Assembly: GCF_030323265.1 (NCBI RefSeq)
Contig: NZ_CP104991.1
Coordinates: 496,001-560,000, forward strand
Reading direction: 5' to 3'
Source of the DNA: Terrirhizobium terrae
GTDB taxonomy: Bacteria > Pseudomonadota > Alphaproteobacteria > Rhizobiales > Rhizobiaceae
DNA length: 64,000 nucleotides
Positions 39,628-48,282 of this stretch are shown here, piece by piece; the first letter of the stretch is position 1; every line of letters begins with the position of its first letter. The position numbers and the translations under genes were made by a program. Under the pieces are notes generated by a model. The model saw only the letters and a program-made list of their open reading frames with translations. It did not search any database and was not told the origin of the DNA.

Positions 39628-40224
39628 ATGAGCTTAGGAATTATCGGAGCCGGCAATATTGGCGGCGCATTTGCCACTGCGCTCGCCAAGGCGGGAATAG
39701 AAGCCGTGATCGCAAACAGCCGAGGGCCGGAAAGCCTCACGACGCTCGTTTCGAAGCTCGGCAGCACGATCCGGGCTGGAAGCCTGCAAGAGGCCGCGGC
39801 GCAAGACATCGTTCTCGTGGCGGTCCCGTGGTCAAAGATACCTGGTGCGCTCGCCGGCTTGAGCTTCGACGGCAGGATCGTGATCGATGCCAACAACTCT
39901 ATCGAAGCGCCGCTTTACAGACCGGCGGACCTCGGCGGCCGCACCTCGACGGATATTTTTACCGCCCTTGTACCAGGCGCGCGCGTCGTCAAGGCGTTCA
40001 ACCACCTGACGCCAAGGCAACTTTCGGGCGACCCCCGCTCGGAAGGAGGCAGGCGCGTCCTGTTTTATTCGGGCAACGATATGAGGGCGAAGGCTGAGGT
40101 CGCCGCCATCATTGATCGCCTCGGCTTCTTCGGGATCGATCTCGGCGGGCTCGCGGTCGGCAGCCAGCTGGTTCAGTTCCCCGGCGGCCCGCTGCCCGCT
40201 CTCAACCTCGTCAAGTTCGATTGA
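39628..40224 (+). CDS. NADPH-dependent F420-reductase-like oxidoreductase
   Basis: 198 residues from the ATG at 39628, behind AAGGAG; the frame is open further upstream but without similarity. The N-terminal nucleotide fold is SLGIIGAGNIGGAFATALAKAG, followed by VLVAVPWSKIPGAL, DANNSIEAP and VVKAFNHLTPRQL. This is the pattern of the F420-NADP oxidoreductase-like domain family, whose bacterial members in organisms without F420 probably act on other small substrates. It is the first gene of a plus-strand run (quinone reductase, SDR, hydrolase, Gal80-like oxidoreductase) and is divergent from a LysR gene. Confidence 0.82.
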   Translation: MSLGIIGAGNIGGAFATALAKAGIEAVIANSRGPESLTTLVSKLGSTIRAGSLQEAAAQDIVLVAVPWSKIPGALAGLSFDGRIVIDANNSIEAPLYRPADLGGRTSTDIFTALVPGARVVKAFNHLTPRQLSGDPRSEGGRRVLFYSGNDMRAKAEVAAIIDRLGFFGIDLGGLAVGSQLVQFPGGPLPALNLVKFD

Positions 40225-40288
40225 ACATCGCTGCGCGCCTTCCTTCTACAATCAGTACGCCGCGCATCTGAAATACGGAGACAAGATC

Positions 40289-41242
40289 ATGACACGAATC
40301 GTTCAAATGCAGTCGGCCGGCGGCCCGTCAGTCTTGGAAGTCATCGAGAAAGACCTGCGCGCGCCTCGTGCCGGCGAGGTCAAACTCATTCAAGATGCGA
40401 TCGGCCTCAACTTCGTTGATACAATGGTACGAAAGGGCCAGTATCCGATGGCGTTGCCAGCGGTCCCCGGTTTTGAAGCGGCCGGGACGATCATCGAGGT
40501 CGGATCCGGCGTCGAGGGGCTGTCGGTCGGCGATCGGGTCGCTTACTTCTTTTCGGAAGGCGCGTATGCCACCGAGAGGAACATTCCGATCGGGCCGCTC
40601 ATCCGCCTGCCCGCCGATATCTCGAACGAGATCGCGGCGACCTACCTGGCAAAGGGCGCGACGGCTTGGATGGGGATGCGTGGTCTCCACAATCTCAAAT
40701 CCACCGACACAGTGCTGGTACTTGGGGCATCGGGAAGCGTGGGTGCTATCCTGTCTCGCTGGGCGAAGTCGCTGGGTGCTACAGTGATTGGTGTCGCCGG
40801 ATCGCCGGATAAGCTCGACAAGGTCGCGGCGGGTGCTACTCATGCCTTCCACGCTGGCGAGCCAGATATCGCCGCCAAGATCCGTGCGATCGCACCTGAC
40901 GGTGTCGACGTCGTTTATGATTTCGTCGGCCGGACGACTTTCTCGTTGGGCGTGTCAAGCGTCCGAGATGGTGGTGTAATTGCCGCGATCGGAGCCGCGA
41001 CGGGTCAGCCAGCGCCGGCCCCCGATCTTGTGCGACGAGGCGTTGATGTCCGCAGCGGCGGCACCCCGCAGTACGTCCGGGGACCGACAGTCGAGATCGC
41101 GACCTCTCAGCTATGGGATGCGCTGCGCTCAGGCATCTTCAGTGATCTCGAAACCGTCCGCTATCCGTTCGACGAGATAGCCCGCGCGCATAACGACATG
41201 GACAACCGCCGTTTGAGCGGTCTGCCGGTCCTGATCGCGTAA
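40289..41242 (+). CDS. NADPH:quinone oxidoreductase (MDR, zinc-less)
   Basis: Intact 317-residue protein from the ATG at 40289 (MTRIVQMQSAGGPSVLEVIE). The catalytic domain has GLNFVDTMVRKGQYPMALP and PGFEAAGTIIEVG; the cofactor domain has LVLGASGSVGAILSRWAKSLGA. No zinc ligands of the structural loop are present. The family performs NADPH-dependent one- or two-electron reduction of quinones. It lies 64 bases after the F420-reductase-like gene on the same strand. Two stable hairpins follow it before the next gene (41256-41294). Confidence 0.9.
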   Translation: MTRIVQMQSAGGPSVLEVIEKDLRAPRAGEVKLIQDAIGLNFVDTMVRKGQYPMALPAVPGFEAAGTIIEVGSGVEGLSVGDRVAYFFSEGAYATERNIPIGPLIRLPADISNEIAATYLAKGATAWMGMRGLHNLKSTDTVLVLGASGSVGAILSRWAKSLGATVIGVAGSPDKLDKVAAGATHAFHAGEPDIAAKIRAIAPDGVDVVYDFVGRTTFSLGVSSVRDGGVIAAIGAATGQPAPAPDLVRRGVDVRSGGTPQYVRGPTVEIATSQLWDALRSGIFSDLETVRYPFDEIARAHNDMDNRRLSGLPVLIA

Positions 41243-41255
41243 TCCGAAAATTATT

Positions 41256-41294
41256 GTGCGGCGGCAGGCCGCACGGACGCCCGCCTTAAGGCGG
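41256..41294. repeat. twin intercistronic hairpins
   Basis: GTGCGGC (41256-41262) pairs with GCCGCAC (41268-41274); directly after, CCGCC and GGCGG (41281-41294) form a second small stem. Neither has a T run. They may stabilise the upstream mRNA or attenuate the downstream SDR gene. Confidence 0.45.
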
Positions 41295-41338
41295 CCGGGC
41301 GAGACATTTCCCCTGTCGATAACGAAAGGAATAAATCG

Positions 41339-42076
41339 ATGAGTGAACTAGCAGGTAAACGTGCGCTTGTGACTGGTGCGTCCCGCGGCATTGGAGCCGC
41401 GATCGCAATCGCACTGGCCGAAAAAGGTGCTGATGTAGCGATCACATATGAACGCGCCGCTGATCGGGCAGCGCAAGTTGTGGCAACGATCGAAGGCAAA
41501 GGGCGCAAGGCGTTGGCTATCCAGGCTGACAGCATGGACCCCAATGCGGTCAAGCGGTCGGTTGATGAGGCGGCGCAGGCGTTGGGCGGCCTCGACATCT
41601 TGGTGAACAATGCGGCTATCGCGATCTACAAGGATGTGGCGGATTTCACCGTCGCCGAGATCGACGCCCTTTTTGCTGTCAACGCTCGCTCACCGATCCT
41701 GGCATCGCAAGCCGCGATGCCGTATCTTGGCAAAGGTGGCCGCATCGTCACGATCGGTTCCGCGGGCGCAGAACGCATTGTCGGACCATCGACGGTTTAT
41801 TCGATGACTAAATCGGCACTCCAATCATTTACTCGCGGTCTCGCGCGAGAACTTGGCCCCCGTGACATTACCGTCAACCTCATTCAGCCGGGATCAACCA
41901 ACACGGAAATGAACCCGGCCGAGGGCGAATTCGGAGATTTCCAGCGTGCTCTGATTCCGCTCGGCCGGTACGGCGAGCCGCAGGATGTCGCGGCTGCAGT
42001 GGCATTCCTCGCATCTGGTGCGGCCCGGCAAATCACCGGAACCATCCTGACAGTTGATGGCGGCACGCTAACCTAA
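41339..42076 (+). CDS. short-chain dehydrogenase/reductase (FabG-like)
   Basis: Intact 245-residue SDR starting MSELAGKRALVTGASRGIG. It has the ILVNNAAIAIY segment, the catalytic YSMTK and the C-terminal TVDGGTLT. An AAAGGA site precedes the ATG. It oxidises or reduces hydroxyl/keto groups with NAD(P)(H); substrate unknown. It resembles the broken SDR at 37577-38339 across the C-terminal half, so the two are recent or conserved paralogues on either side of the LysR gene. It belongs to the plus-strand run that begins at 39628. Confidence 0.9.
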   Translation: MSELAGKRALVTGASRGIGAAIAIALAEKGADVAITYERAADRAAQVVATIEGKGRKALAIQADSMDPNAVKRSVDEAAQALGGLDILVNNAAIAIYKDVADFTVAEIDALFAVNARSPILASQAAMPYLGKGGRIVTIGSAGAERIVGPSTVYSMTKSALQSFTRGLARELGPRDITVNLIQPGSTNTEMNPAEGEFGDFQRALIPLGRYGEPQDVAAAVAFLASGAARQITGTILTVDGGTLT

Positions 42077-42372
42077 GACATGCCGACGGATCCCGGCTTG
42101 TAATGTAGGAGGTCTCAGAGTGGGGGCTAGCCCGGTATCATCAACGACTAGCTTTCCACTCTCTTTCCACGTGGGCTTTGGAGCATTGGATCAAACGCCG
42201 CTCCACATATGGGTCAGACCCAATATGCCATGTTGGAACATGAAGTCGCACGGGGAGTGACACGCATGTTGGGTGGGTTCCTAAGATAGCAACGTAAGGT
42301 TCCTCAAATGTCGGCTTCTGCGACACCTGGGTATCAGTATCATTCTGACATCGATTATTTGGAGATCCCGAC

Positions 42373-43095
42373 ATGCCTGCAGTACTCGTCCACGGCGTAC
42401 CTGACACCCACCGACTCTGGGACACCGTCCGCTCCCATCTTCAGCGCAAGGATATCGTTACGATCGATCTCCCCGGCTTTGGCACTCCGTTGCCGCGGGA
42501 CTTCAGGTCAACGAAAGAAGAGTATCTCGACTGGCTTATCCACCGGATCGCTGAGATCGGCGAGCCCGTAGATCTGGTCGGTCATGACTGGGGCTGCCTG
42601 CTGACAGGCCGTCTCACGTCAATCCGACCGGATCTGGTGCGGACTTGGACCGGCATCAGCGGGCCGATTGATCCGGAATATCCGTGGCATTATCTCGCCA
42701 AGATCTGGCAGACCCCAGGTGAGGGCGAGCAATGGATGAAGGATCTCGACCTCGAGGAATTTGCGGCGAAACTTGTCGAGGCCCAGATGCCGAAAGTTGC
42801 GGCGGATGAATCGGTTCGGCATCTCGATGCCACTATGCGGGCAAGCATTCTCGCACTTTACCGTTCCGCAATCGAGGTCGGGGCGGAGTGGAAACCGGCT
42901 TTGAGTAGCATAACTGCGCCAGCGCTGGTGATCTGGGGCCTGGACGATCCGTTCCTGCCGCACCGCTTCGCTGACGAGCTCGGCAATGCCACACACGCAC
43001 GCGCCGTCGTGAAACTGCGCGCCTCGCATTGGCCAATGATAGAGCGTCCGGCCGATGTCGCGCGCGAACTCGAGGCCCATTGGACTCACGTTTAA
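42373..43095 (+). CDS. alpha/beta-hydrolase with Asp-type nucleophile elbow
   Basis: Intact 240-residue protein starting MPAVLVHGVPDTHRLWD, beginning directly with the oxyanion HG motif, so it lacks the extra N-terminal strand of many relatives. The nucleophile elbow is VGHDWGC with Asp72, as in epoxide hydrolases and haloalkane dehalogenases and unlike Ser esterases. The acid lies in WGLDDPFLP and the catalytic His in ASHWPMIERP. It may open an epoxide or remove a halogen, but a fluoroacetate-dehalogenase-like or other role is possible. It is flanked by an SDR and a Gal80-like oxidoreductase on the same strand. Confidence 0.85.
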   Translation: MPAVLVHGVPDTHRLWDTVRSHLQRKDIVTIDLPGFGTPLPRDFRSTKEEYLDWLIHRIAEIGEPVDLVGHDWGCLLTGRLTSIRPDLVRTWTGISGPIDPEYPWHYLAKIWQTPGEGEQWMKDLDLEEFAAKLVEAQMPKVAADESVRHLDATMRASILALYRSAIEVGAEWKPALSSITAPALVIWGLDDPFLPHRFADELGNATHARAVVKLRASHWPMIERPADVARELEAHWTHV

Positions 43096-43254
43096 CTCCC
43101 TGCGCTTGCATCACGTGGACTCAAACCCAAGCAGCCGCAACGCGAACGGCATTGCTTGGTCACTCGCTAAGCACAGCATTTGTCCGAAAACGAAACCATG
43201 GTGAAGCAGCACGGCGAGCATAGCCCGGGCTGCACCAGACAGGAGCACGCCTAC

Positions 43255-44397
43255 ATGACGAACTCAGCAAACACCCGGATTGGCGTCGGCATCATCGGCG
43301 CCAGTGCCGATCGAGGCTGGGGCGGAATTGCCCACGTCCCCGCGCTGCAGGCGCTCAATGCATTCCAGATCCGCGCCGTCAGCACGACCCGTATGGAAAG
43401 TGCGAACTCGACCGCAAGCCGACTGGGCGCCGATCTTGCCTTTGACACACATCAGGCGCTGGTCCTGCGGCCAGAGGTCGACTTGGTGGTGGTTGCGGTC
43501 AAGGTGCCAGATCACAAGCAGATCGTTTCCGACGCGCTCGCCGCGGGCAAGATGGTCTACTGCGAATGGCCGCTCGCGCGAAACCTATCGGAAGCCGAAG
43601 CGCTGGAGGGGATTGCCCGCGAACGGCGGCTGCGCACGGTCATTGGACTGCAGGGCGGCCTGCACCCGCCGATCCGCTATCTCCGCGATCTCGTTCGGCA
43701 GGGCGTGATCGGCATGCCGCTCAGCACAAGCGTTCGGGCACATCTGAACGACGAAATGTGGGTCGGCCGATATGCCCCGCCATTCGAATACATGGCCCGC
43801 ACAGAGAATGGCGCCACCCTTCAAAGCATTATGCTCGGCCACGCACTCCAACCGCTCGCGCACGTACTCGGTTCGTTCGAGAGCCTGTCCGCCGTCGTGG
43901 CAAATCAGCGCGGCGACGGCGTCCGCCTCTCGGACGGCACGTCCCTCTTGAAGGACGCGCCGGACGAGATCATCGTCGCCGGCGTTCTCGAAGGCGGGAT
44001 CGTCACTTCGCTGCACTACAGTGCCGGGCACTCCGCCGGATTGGTGTGGGAGATCCAGGGCACGGAAGGCAGTCTGCACGTGGAGACGGCGTCGGGCTAC
44101 ATCCACTTCGGCGATGTGACAATCACGTTGCGCCGCGGCAGCGAGCCTGTCCAGCAGCTACAGGTCCCAGCCGCATATGCGGCTCCCGACTTGCAACTAG
44201 CAGCGCCCGCAGCAGGCGTCGCACGCCTCTACGCCCAGCTCGCCGACGACCTCCGCGACGGGACCGCATATGTGCCGGACTTCGCGGTCGCGCTCGATCG
44301 TCACCTTGTGCTCGAGGCGATCACACAGGCCGCTGAAACGGGTCATCGCCAGCATCTCCCGCCCCGCCTGGTCAACGCCAATCCCTTAAAACCCTGA
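43255..44397 (+). CDS. Gfo/Idh/MocA-family oxidoreductase, Gal80-like
   Basis: Intact 380-residue protein from the ATG at 43255, behind CAGGAG; the upstream open part has no similarity. The N-terminal Rossmann domain is TRIGVGIIGASADRGWGGIA with VVAVKVPDHKQIV and YCEWPLARNL; the C-terminal domain has VWEIQGTEGSLHVETASG. It is a paralogue of the protein at 17946 and shares the HVPAL, VKVPxH and GLQGxxxP segments of the Gal80-like branch. It is probably an NAD(P)-dependent oxidoreductase of a sugar or carbonyl substrate. It is the last gene of the plus-strand redox/hydrolase run. Confidence 0.88.
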   Translation: MTNSANTRIGVGIIGASADRGWGGIAHVPALQALNAFQIRAVSTTRMESANSTASRLGADLAFDTHQALVLRPEVDLVVVAVKVPDHKQIVSDALAAGKMVYCEWPLARNLSEAEALEGIARERRLRTVIGLQGGLHPPIRYLRDLVRQGVIGMPLSTSVRAHLNDEMWVGRYAPPFEYMARTENGATLQSIMLGHALQPLAHVLGSFESLSAVVANQRGDGVRLSDGTSLLKDAPDEIIVAGVLEGGIVTSLHYSAGHSAGLVWEIQGTEGSLHVETASGYIHFGDVTITLRRGSEPVQQLQVPAAYAAPDLQLAAPAAGVARLYAQLADDLRDGTAYVPDFAVALDRHLVLEAITQAAETGHRQHLPPRLVNANPLKP

Positions 44398-44912
44398 GGG
44401 CCTGACCATGGCCCTCCACCGCCAACAGAGGGTTCTCGCTTGTCAGGATGTCGTGACACCTATCGAAATGGCCGCAAACTCCGCACCGTGACAAGCAACG
44501 ATCGCTCCATCAGTGAAACGCTCGTAGAAGAAGGCCTGGCCGGCGCTAGAACCCACCGGAGAGCGACCGGTGTTGGCTCGATTGACATAGCGAGCCGACC
44601 ACATTTGGCCGCCCCCTGCGCCAAAAGCGCGACGGCGTGCCGGTCAACCCGCCTGCGACAGGGGCGTGACCGGAGGCGGAGGCCGCTTGTGGGCTCCTTG
44701 AGCGTCAGCAAATAGCAACCGGCCGGCATCAGCCGGTTTGCCCGAACACCTCGCAATCTCCAACGGACATCCAGAAGTGTCGTTGGACGATACTGTGAAT
44801 ATTGCCGATCATCAGGCCATGAACTCAGAAGCAGCGAGTTCGCCAGCTACTCGCGAGGCTGAGTTCCAATCGGAACTCCCCTTACTAGGCCATCACCCAT
44901 GCTTTCCAGCCA
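44398..44912. other. intergenic region with a nuclease fragment
   Basis: About 515 bases between converging genes. The first part holds the short staphylococcal-nuclease-like fragment described at 44455-44550. The remainder shows no gene, terminator or repeat that I could support. Confidence 0.45.
44455..44550 (+). pseudogene. C-terminal scrap of a staphylococcal-nuclease-like protein
   Basis: The frame reads DTYRNGRKLRTVTSNDRSI followed by ETLVEEGLA. This is the pattern of the last strands and helix of thermonuclease-family proteins (Arg-rich strand, then LVxEGLA). Upstream of GAC there is no matching catalytic domain and the expected RRPWC-type end is lost, so only about 32 residues remain. 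Assignment rests on a short motif. Confidence 0.4.
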
Positions 44913-46862
44913 TTAGTCGCGCGCCAGGGCCTCGATCGGGTCTAGCTTTGCCGCGTTGCGGGCAGGAAGGAAGCCAAATACGATTCCGATCAGGGTGGAG
45001 CAGGCGAAGGCCACAATGATGGAGCCAGGAGAGAAGATCATTTTGAAGTCGGGGCTCAGCCAATTGAAAAGAGCGCTGATCCCGAGGGCGAGCATCACTC
45101 CCATGAAGCCGCCGACAAGGCAGACCATGACGGCCTCGATCAGGAATTGGGAAAGGATGTCGCTGCGGCGTGCGCCAACGGCCACGCGAACGCCGATCTC
45201 CTTGGTGCGTTCGGTCACGGACACCAGCATGATATTCATCACGCCGATGCCGCCGACAATCAGCGAGATCACGGCGACTGACGAAATCAGCAATGTCAGG
45301 GTTTGCGTGGTGGTCTCGATAGTCTCGCGAATGGTCGCCGAGTTGGTGAGGAAGAAGTCTTTCGCACCATGCCGACGCTCGATGAGGCGCGAAACTGCGG
45401 CCTCGACATTGCCCGGGTCGACATCGTCCCTGATACGGACCGTTATGCCCTCGACGTTCGGGCGGCCCAGCATGCGGCCCATAACAGTTGTATAAGGCGC
45501 ATAAACGGTCAACGTATCAACCGCCGGACCGAAGGAATTTTCGCGTTTCGTCACACCTACCACCCTCGCCGGCATTGTGCCCAGAAGGATGACCTGCCCC
45601 ACCGGGTTTACCCGGTCTGGAAAAAGGTCTCGCGCCGCGTTTGCATCGAGCACCACATTCTGGCTGTAGGTGGCAACATCCTGGGCGTCGAACAGTTGTC
45701 CATGCGCCAGCTCAAGACCCCGTACACGAAAGAAGTCGGCGCCGACCCCGGTGGCTGATGCACTGACGGCCACGGCGGCGCGCTTGACCGTTACGCTCGT
45801 CGTGACGGTTGGTGTCACGCTGTCGACATAGGGCTGGTTCACCAGCGCATCTGCATCGGCTGGAACCAGCGTCCGTATCTTGCCCGCTTCCAGATCGCCG
45901 AAGCCTTTACCGGCCCGCACCTCGATCGTGTTGGTGCCGAGCGAACTGATACTGCTGAGGATTTGTTGCTGCGAGCCGGCCCCGAGAGCTGAGATAGACG
46001 CCACCGAGGCGATACCGATGATGATACCGAGCATGGTCAGAAGCGAGCGCATCTTGTGCGCCCATATTGCTGCGCCCGCCATGCGAAAGGCCTCAATCAT
46101 CCGGTCAATTGCACCACGCCAGCCAGCGCCCGGCGCGTGCTCGCGGATGGGACGGGCCTTTGCGTCGGATTTGGATATATTGCGATCGTCGGAAATGATA
46201 ACGCCGTCGCTGATCTCTACAACCCGATCCGCATGTTCGGCGATCTTCTTGTCGTGAGTGACGAGAATGATGGTGTGCCCCTCGGCGTGAAGCTCGCGCA
46301 GGATCTTCATGACTTCGGCGCCACTGTGAGTATCCAGCGCTCCGGTCGGTTCGTCGGCCAGAATTATCTCGCCGCCATTCATCAAGGCGCGGGCGATCGA
46401 CACCCGCTGCTGCTGGCCGCCCGAAAGCTTGCCCGGGATATTGCCCGTCCGCTCGGCCAGGCCTAGCCGGGTCAACAAAGAGATCGCGCGCTTGTGCCGG
46501 TCGGATCGGCTGCGTCCGGCATAGATGGCCGGCACCTCGACGTTGCTGGCCGCGCTGAGATCGCCAAGCAGATGATAACGCTGGAAGATGAAACCAAAAC
46601 GCTCACGGCGTAGCGCGGCCAGTTCGTCCACGGACATCTTCGAGGTCTCGCGCCCTTCGATCCAGTAGCTGCCGTCCGTCGGACGATCGAGGCAGCCAAG
46701 GATGTTCATCAGCGTCGACTTGCCGGAGCCAGAAGCACCTATGATGGCCATCATCTCGCCGGCCTCGATGTCGAGGTCGACGTCTTTCAGCACCCGCACC
46801 ATCTCGTCGCCTGCGGGGAAAGCGCGGGATACCCCGCGTAGGCGGATTAGTGGTTCCGTCAT
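44913..46862 (-). CDS. macB: MacB-type ABC exporter (fused ATPase-permease)
   Basis: Intact 649-residue protein. The N-terminal ATPase (residues 1-230) has Walker [12 protein letters not shown], signature [15 protein letters not shown] and Walker [12 protein letters not shown]. The permease follows with one membrane helix (near 275), a large periplasmic MacB domain (about 300-520) and three C-terminal helices ([26 protein letters not shown] lies between the second and third). MacB works as a mechanotransmitter that drives export of macrolides, peptides or siderophores through MacA and an outer-membrane channel. It lies eight bases after the macA gene. No TolC-like gene is in the window. Confidence 0.93.
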   Translation of the reverse strand: MTEPLIRLRGVSRAFPAGDEMVRVLKDVDLDIEAGEMMAIIGASGSGKSTLMNILGCLDRPTDGSYWIEGRETSKMSVDELAALRRERFGFIFQRYHLLGDLSAASNVEVPAIYAGRSRSDRHKRAISLLTRLGLAERTGNIPGKLSGGQQQRVSIARALMNGGEIILADEPTGALDTHSGAEVMKILRELHAEGHTIILVTHDKKIAEHADRVVEISDGVIISDDRNISKSDAKARPIREHAPGAGWRGAIDRMIEAFRMAGAAIWAHKMRSLLTMLGIIIGIASVASISALGAGSQQQILSSISSLGTNTIEVRAGKGFGDLEAGKIRTLVPADADALVNQPYVDSVTPTVTTSVTVKRAAVAVSASATGVGADFFRVRGLELAHGQLFDAQDVATYSQNVVLDANAARDLFPDRVNPVGQVILLGTMPARVVGVTKRENSFGPAVDTLTVYAPYTTVMGRMLGRPNVEGITVRIRDDVDPGNVEAAVSRLIERRHGAKDFFLTNSATIRETIETTTQTLTLLISSVAVISLIVGGIGVMNIMLVSVTERTKEIGVRVAVGARRSDILSQFLIEAVMVCLVGGFMGVMLALGISALFNWLSPDFKMIFSPGSIIVAFACSTLIGIVFGFLPARNAAKLDPIEALARD

Positions 46863-46870
46863 AGCGCGCC

Positions 46871-48064
46871 CTACCGCTTCGCCGCGGCCAATTGAGCCTG
46901 GCCATCCGCGCGTTCGTCGGTGGATGCTCCCAGGACGATGGTCTCGCCGGCCTGAAGACCGCCAAGGATCTGGATGTCCGCGCCGTTATCGATGCCGACC
47001 TGGACCTGCCGGATCTGGACCTCGCCCATTGCGTCGACTACTCGGAGACGCGCCGTATCGCCGGCCCGAGGCGCGCCTTCCAATGCACTGAGCGGAACCA
47101 GCACGGCGCCGCTGACGCGGCTCAAGACGATGGACACCTGCGCCGTCATGGAGGGCCGCAGGACCCCATCGGCGTTAGCCACGTCGATCAGACCGGTGTA
47201 GTAGACAGCGCCTTTGGTTGAGCCAGTCCCGCTCGCGGCGGCGTTGCTCTCATTTGAGATTGAAGCTGGGGCCGGTTCCACCTGCCGCAATTCCCCATCG
47301 AAACGACGCTTCGGATCGCCGAGAATGCTGAACCAGACCGGCAGGCCCCGCTGTACACGCACGACGTCAGCCTCGGAGATGTCTGCACGCACCGTCATTG
47401 TGTCCAATCGCGCGATCATGACGATTGTCGGCGCGGTCTGCAGGGCATTCACGGTTTGGCCCTCGTCAGTGACGATCGCGACCACAGTGCCGGCGATTGG
47501 GGAGGTGATGCGCGTATAGTCCAGTTCAATACCCGCAGACTCCAGCGCGACCTGCGCTTGGGACACCTGAGCGTCCAACGACTGAACCTCAGCCCGCGCG
47601 GTGTCTCGCATCGCAACCGCGGCGTCATACTGGGCGCGCGGCGTGGAACCACCCGCCAGCAGGTCACGCTCGCGTTCGAAATCCTTCTCGGCTTTCACCA
47701 GAGCGGCCCTGCGCGCGGCGAGAACGGCGCGGATGTTGGCCAAGGCGGCCTCACGGTCACGCAAGGTGTTGCGCCGGGTCTGGGAATCGATCTCGGCCAC
47801 CAATTGGCCCGCCTTGACGATGTCACCGATCTTGACAGCCAGACGCTCAACGCGTCCCGAGGCCTGGGCGCCGACGCGCACTAGCTCGAGCGGTTCGAGA
47901 ACCCCTGTCGCCAACACCACCTCTTCAATGTCACCCGTTTGCGCCTGCGCGGTCACCAGTTCAAGCTTGGCAGGCGGACGCAGAAAGAAGAGCCAGACGC
48001 CGAGCAGACCGACAAGGGTCACTGCCGCCAGGATCAGACGCTTGCGGGTAATGTGTCGTGTCAT
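46871..48064 (-). CDS. macA: MacA-type periplasmic adaptor (HlyD/RND-MFP family)
   Basis: Intact 397-residue protein. One N-terminal membrane helix (LILAAVTLVGLLGVWLFFL, residues 9-27) anchors it in the inner membrane. Then come a lipoyl/barrel-sandwich domain (VLATGVLEPLELVRVGAQASG), a coiled-coil hairpin (about 95-190, rich in Ala, Arg and Glu) and beta-barrel plus membrane-proximal domains. It connects MacB to an outer-membrane channel. It precedes macB by eight bases. A paralogous sensor kinase gene lies 218 bases upstream on the same strand and probably controls the exporter. Confidence 0.92.
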   Translation of the reverse strand: MTRHITRKRLILAAVTLVGLLGVWLFFLRPPAKLELVTAQAQTGDIEEVVLATGVLEPLELVRVGAQASGRVERLAVKIGDIVKAGQLVAEIDSQTRRNTLRDREAALANIRAVLAARRAALVKAEKDFERERDLLAGGSTPRAQYDAAVAMRDTARAEVQSLDAQVSQAQVALESAGIELDYTRITSPIAGTVVAIVTDEGQTVNALQTAPTIVMIARLDTMTVRADISEADVVRVQRGLPVWFSILGDPKRRFDGELRQVEPAPASISNESNAAASGTGSTKGAVYYTGLIDVANADGVLRPSMTAQVSIVLSRVSGAVLVPLSALEGAPRAGDTARLRVVDAMGEVQIRQVQVGIDNGADIQILGGLQAGETIVLGASTDERADGQAQLAAAKR

Positions 48065-48282
48065 TTAGTCGTGGCCCATGTTATTGAAATTTGTGAGCTT
48101 TCTCCGTCACGAGAGTTACCCCAAAATTACGGGGAGCTGTCGTCGTGCCTGGCCCGTCAGGCACGCGCTGGAAAATCAACCGATCGACAGAAGTCATGCA
48201 ATGTGGTCGGCGCGCGAGTGTTTGACCGCCAGGCATCGGCAATCGCGGCCGTGCCAGCTAACATCGACGGATGAAGGCGGCC

